Positions 5,113 to 6,742 of a stretch of 6,742 nt of DNA are shown here, one piece after another. The notes under the pieces are model-generated. The model was not told the origin of the DNA. It searched no databases and saw nothing but the letters and a program-made list of their open reading frames with translations. A program made the translations under genes and the position numbers. Every line of letters begins with the position of its first letter. Positions within the stretch are counted from its first letter, which is position 1. This DNA is from Lysobacterales bacterium UBA5700 (GTDB lineage: Bacteria; Pseudomonadota; Gammaproteobacteria; Xanthomonadales; Xanthomonadaceae): the NCBI GenBank assembly GCA_002420085.1, contig DIHI01000113.1, forward strand, positions 7,414 to 14,155, written 5' to 3'.

Positions 5113-6065
5113 GTCGCGGAGGGCGGCCCCGGTCGATCGCCCGCGCTGGGCTCCGGTGTGCCTGGATCAGGCTCCAGGAAGCTGTCGAACATCGGCCACA
5201 GGGTGAACGACCAGGAGCGCTGCAACACGATCCGCTGCCAGTGCGCGACGATGTCCGGCGTCGGGTCGCCCCGGCCGGGCATGAAGCATTCGACGACAAC
5301 CAGGCGTCGGCGGCCTTGGTCCAGATCAGGGGGAAAGTCGAGCAGCATGATCGGGGTGGATGTGGCGGTCGCAGTTGCGATCAGGCCACCCGGAAATCGA
5401 CCCCGCCGGTTGAACATCGGAACGGTGACGAGGTGCCGGGTCTCGTCGGGTGGCACGTCCGGCATGCCCAGGACGCTGTCGCCGCGTGCCAGGATTTTCC
5501 GGCATTGCTCGCGCGCACCGGGTGGGAAGGTGATCGGCAGGCCGGTCACTCGTGCCAGTTCAGCCAGACGCGCGCGTCCGTAGCGATGCCCGATGCGGCT
5601 TCCGCCCATCGAGCGGGGTTGCAGCGGTGCGGACAGAAAGCTGGCTCGGCGGCCATCTTGACAGAGCGCGCGGGCGGGCCACATTCCTGGGCCGCTGTGA
5701 AAGAACAGCACGAGTGATGGGCCGGAGAGCAGGGCCGATCGCTCGATGTCGAGAAATTTCGCCAGCCAGCGATCGCTCCGGAACCGTGACAACCAGAAGT
5801 CGCTGTGATCGATCAGCAGGCACAGCCGGAATCGCCATGCCCAGTCGTGCCGATCGGCGATCGCGACATGGCGGGCGGCGACCGCGTGTGCGGCGTGGGT
5901 GTGCTCGCGGTATAGCCATGGCCAGCGGGCAATCCACCGGAACAGCCGGAAGCACAGGCGCCATGGCAGCACGGCGGCCAGGCCGGGGATCAGCACGAAC
6001 TCGATCAGTGCGCGGGTTTCCAGCGAGATTCGGGTGTGCAGGCGGGGCATCGATCGCTTCGACAT
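5106..6065 (-). CDS. LpxL/HtrB-like lysophospholipid/lipid A acyltransferase family protein
   Basis: With the start chosen here the protein has 319 residues, close to the roughly 300-320 of the LpxL/LpxM (lipid A late acyltransferase) family. Residues 19-35 form a hydrophobic segment likely to hold it in the inner membrane. The catalytic-region block reads LVLFFHSGPGMW (119-129), with H123 in the position of the family's HX4(D/E) histidine. A later GDSVLGMPDVPP stretch (195-206) resembles the conserved PD motif block. The acid five residues after the histidine is replaced by Met128, so classical charge-relay acylation is doubtful. The family transfers acyl chains from acyl-ACP; the substrate here cannot be read. 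The C-terminus (from about 298) is Pro/Gly-rich and probably disordered. The frame is open to an ATG at 6308, but the Ala/Arg-rich extension looks non-coding; an ATG at 6050 is also possible. No start has a strong ribosome binding site. Confidence 0.72.
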   Translation of the reverse strand: MSKRSMPRLHTRISLETRALIEFVLIPGLAAVLPWRLCFRLFRWIARWPWLYREHTHAAHAVAARHVAIADRHDWAWRFRLCLLIDHSDFWLSRFRSDRWLAKFLDIERSALLSGPSLVLFFHSGPGMWPARALCQDGRRASFLSAPLQPRSMGGSRIGHRYGRARLAELARVTGLPITFPPGAREQCRKILARGDSVLGMPDVPPDETRHLVTVPMFNRRGRFPGGLIATATATSTPIMLLDFPPDLDQGRRRLVVVECFMPGRGDPTPDIVAHWQRIVLQRSWSFTLWPMFDSFLEPDPGTPEPSAGDRPGPPSATQ

Positions 6066-6330
6066 CGGCCGGTGGAGCGTTTGGTGAAGACGGGTCGCCG
6101 GCTCGCATCGCGTGCCGGCCGTGCTGGCTGGCACCGGGGTGGCTGCCAGGATGCTCGCTGCGGCACGGATCGCTGCTGCCGTACCGGCCGCCGAGCCGAT
6201 CGGCCGCCCGCCCGGCCATGGTTCGAGCTTCGGTCGCGCGGATACGAGTGCAGATCCGCCGTAGTTCCGTCGCCGACCGCGCGGCAGGATAACCCAGACT
6301 GCGGCCATCGGGTGCTAAGCTGGCCGGCCC
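6066..6330. other. divergent intergenic region between acyltransferase and unknown gene
   Basis: No gene is supported. The minus-strand frame stays open across most of it, which leaves the acyltransferase start uncertain, but the implied residues are low-complexity Ala/Gly/Arg. The region contains one copy of the GCCGATCGGC palindrome (6195-6204) and an extended -10-like sequence just before the plus-strand gene. Confidence 0.45.
6313..6321 (+). promoter_or_regulatory. extended -10-like element (TGCTAAGCT) before the right-edge gene
   Basis: TGCTAAGCT fits the TGnTAnnnT pattern of an extended -10 promoter. Transcription starting about seven bases downstream would begin at roughly 6328-6329, only two or three bases before the ATG, giving a leaderless or nearly leaderless message. 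That agrees with the absence of a Shine-Dalgarno sequence there. The match is short, so this is tentative. Confidence 0.4.
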
Positions 6331-6742
6331 ATGTCGATCGACCCAGCCAGTACCGATTCGTTGCCGTTCGGCCATGCCGTGCTGGCGCTGGAGCTGAAAC
6401 CGATGCACGTGGCCGACCGCCTGGTGATCGAGCGATCGGTTGCCAGCGAACTGACCGATGCCATCGGTGCCGATCTGGCTCGTCTGGTTCCGCAGCTTGC
6501 CGGACATGGCCTGGCGGTGCTGGCCGCTCATTTCGATCCGGCCGAACTGCTGCGCCCCGGCTGGCCGATCCATTCCCTGTTGCGCGCGGTGCTGCACGGG
6601 GCGCCGGCCGGACGCGGTCTGCGCGAGGTGCTGGCGGTGGCGGGTCAGGGTGGCCGGTTGCCGGCGGAATTCAGTCCGGACGCCAATCTGGTCGGCGGTC
6701 CGTTGCGGCTGGTGCCGATCACGGTCGCCGTGTCGGAGCCGG
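6331..6742 (+). CDS. unrecognised protein, N-terminal part, truncated by window edge
   Basis: An open frame of 137 complete codons starts at this ATG and runs off the window without a stop. Its protein character is real rather than shadow-like: balanced hydrophobic and charged residues, few Arg/Ser runs, and third-position GC typical of the neighbours. Visible stretches include FGHAVLALELKPMHVADRLVIE (residues 13-34) and HFDPAELLRPGWPIH (67-81), followed by alternating hydrophobic helices. There is no signal peptide or transmembrane segment and no catalytic motif I recognise. An in-frame ATG at codon 25 is an alternative start. The gene is divergent from the acyltransferase; a functional link to it is possible but not shown. 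I assign no function. Confidence 0.7.
   Translation, partial: MSIDPASTDSLPFGHAVLALELKPMHVADRLVIERSVASELTDAIGADLARLVPQLAGHGLAVLAAHFDPAELLRPGWPIHSLLRAVLHGAPAGRGLREVLAVAGQGGRLPAEFSPDANLVGGPLRLVPITVAVSEP

Noticed and set aside
6066..6308. N-terminal extension of the acyltransferase to an ATG at 6308
   Set aside because: The added 81 residues are low-complexity Ala/Gly/Arg with no membrane or domain signal, and would make the protein longer than the family norm.
5560..6597. 345-codon minus-strand open frame across the acyltransferase and the right-edge gene
   Set aside because: It is out of frame with the acyltransferase, overlaps two better candidates and is Arg/Pro/Ala-rich. I considered a frameshift joining it to the acyltransferase, but the latter is already full length.
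1..6742. CRISPR array, tRNA, rRNA, insertion sequence or toxin-antitoxin system
   Set aside because: I looked for regularly spaced repeats, cloverleaf sequences, transposase motifs and small paired genes and saw none.

Overview
The window is GC-rich, roughly two-thirds G+C by eye, with third-position-GC codon use throughout. It looks like chromosomal DNA of a gammaproteobacterium in or near the Xanthomonadales/Lysobacterales. Three things suggest this: an rdgC gene, a monothiol glutaredoxin fused to a rhodanese domain, and a YgjP-type metallopeptidase with a variant signature that I recall from that group. The placement is inferred from protein character alone; there is no rRNA or other marker in view.

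Layout, left to right. A short non-coding left edge contains a hairpin. A small DUF465/YdcH gene follows on the minus strand. A roughly 310-base divergent intergenic region then leads to rdgC on the plus strand, followed closely by a YgjP/DUF45 zinc metallopeptidase gene, probably in the same transcript. A strong intrinsic terminator separates this pair from a minus-strand gene for a secreted, aqualysin/proteinase K-type subtilase with signal peptide, I9 propeptide and complete catalytic triad. A 334-base divergent region with several inverted repeats and a likely promoter leads to a plus-strand three-domain protein: CGFS glutaredoxin, cysteine-less IscA-like domain, rhodanese. Its 3' end overlaps by a few bases the 3' end of a minus-strand LpxL/HtrB-like acyltransferase gene. 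After a further 265-base divergent region, an unrecognised plus-strand gene runs off the right edge.

The genes do not form one obvious pathway. They are ordinary housekeeping or stress functions: recombination control (RdgC), iron-sulfur/redox handling (glutaredoxin fusion), extracellular proteolysis and envelope lipid acylation. I see no mobile element, CRISPR array, phage gene, toxin-antitoxin pair, tRNA or rRNA, and no clearly new multigene system. The most unusual signals are degenerate catalytic motifs in two domains of the glutaredoxin fusion and in the acyltransferase, a marked excess of the palindrome CGATCG (including two GCGATCGC octamers and three GCCGATCGGC decamers), and inverted repeats in the divergent promoter regions.
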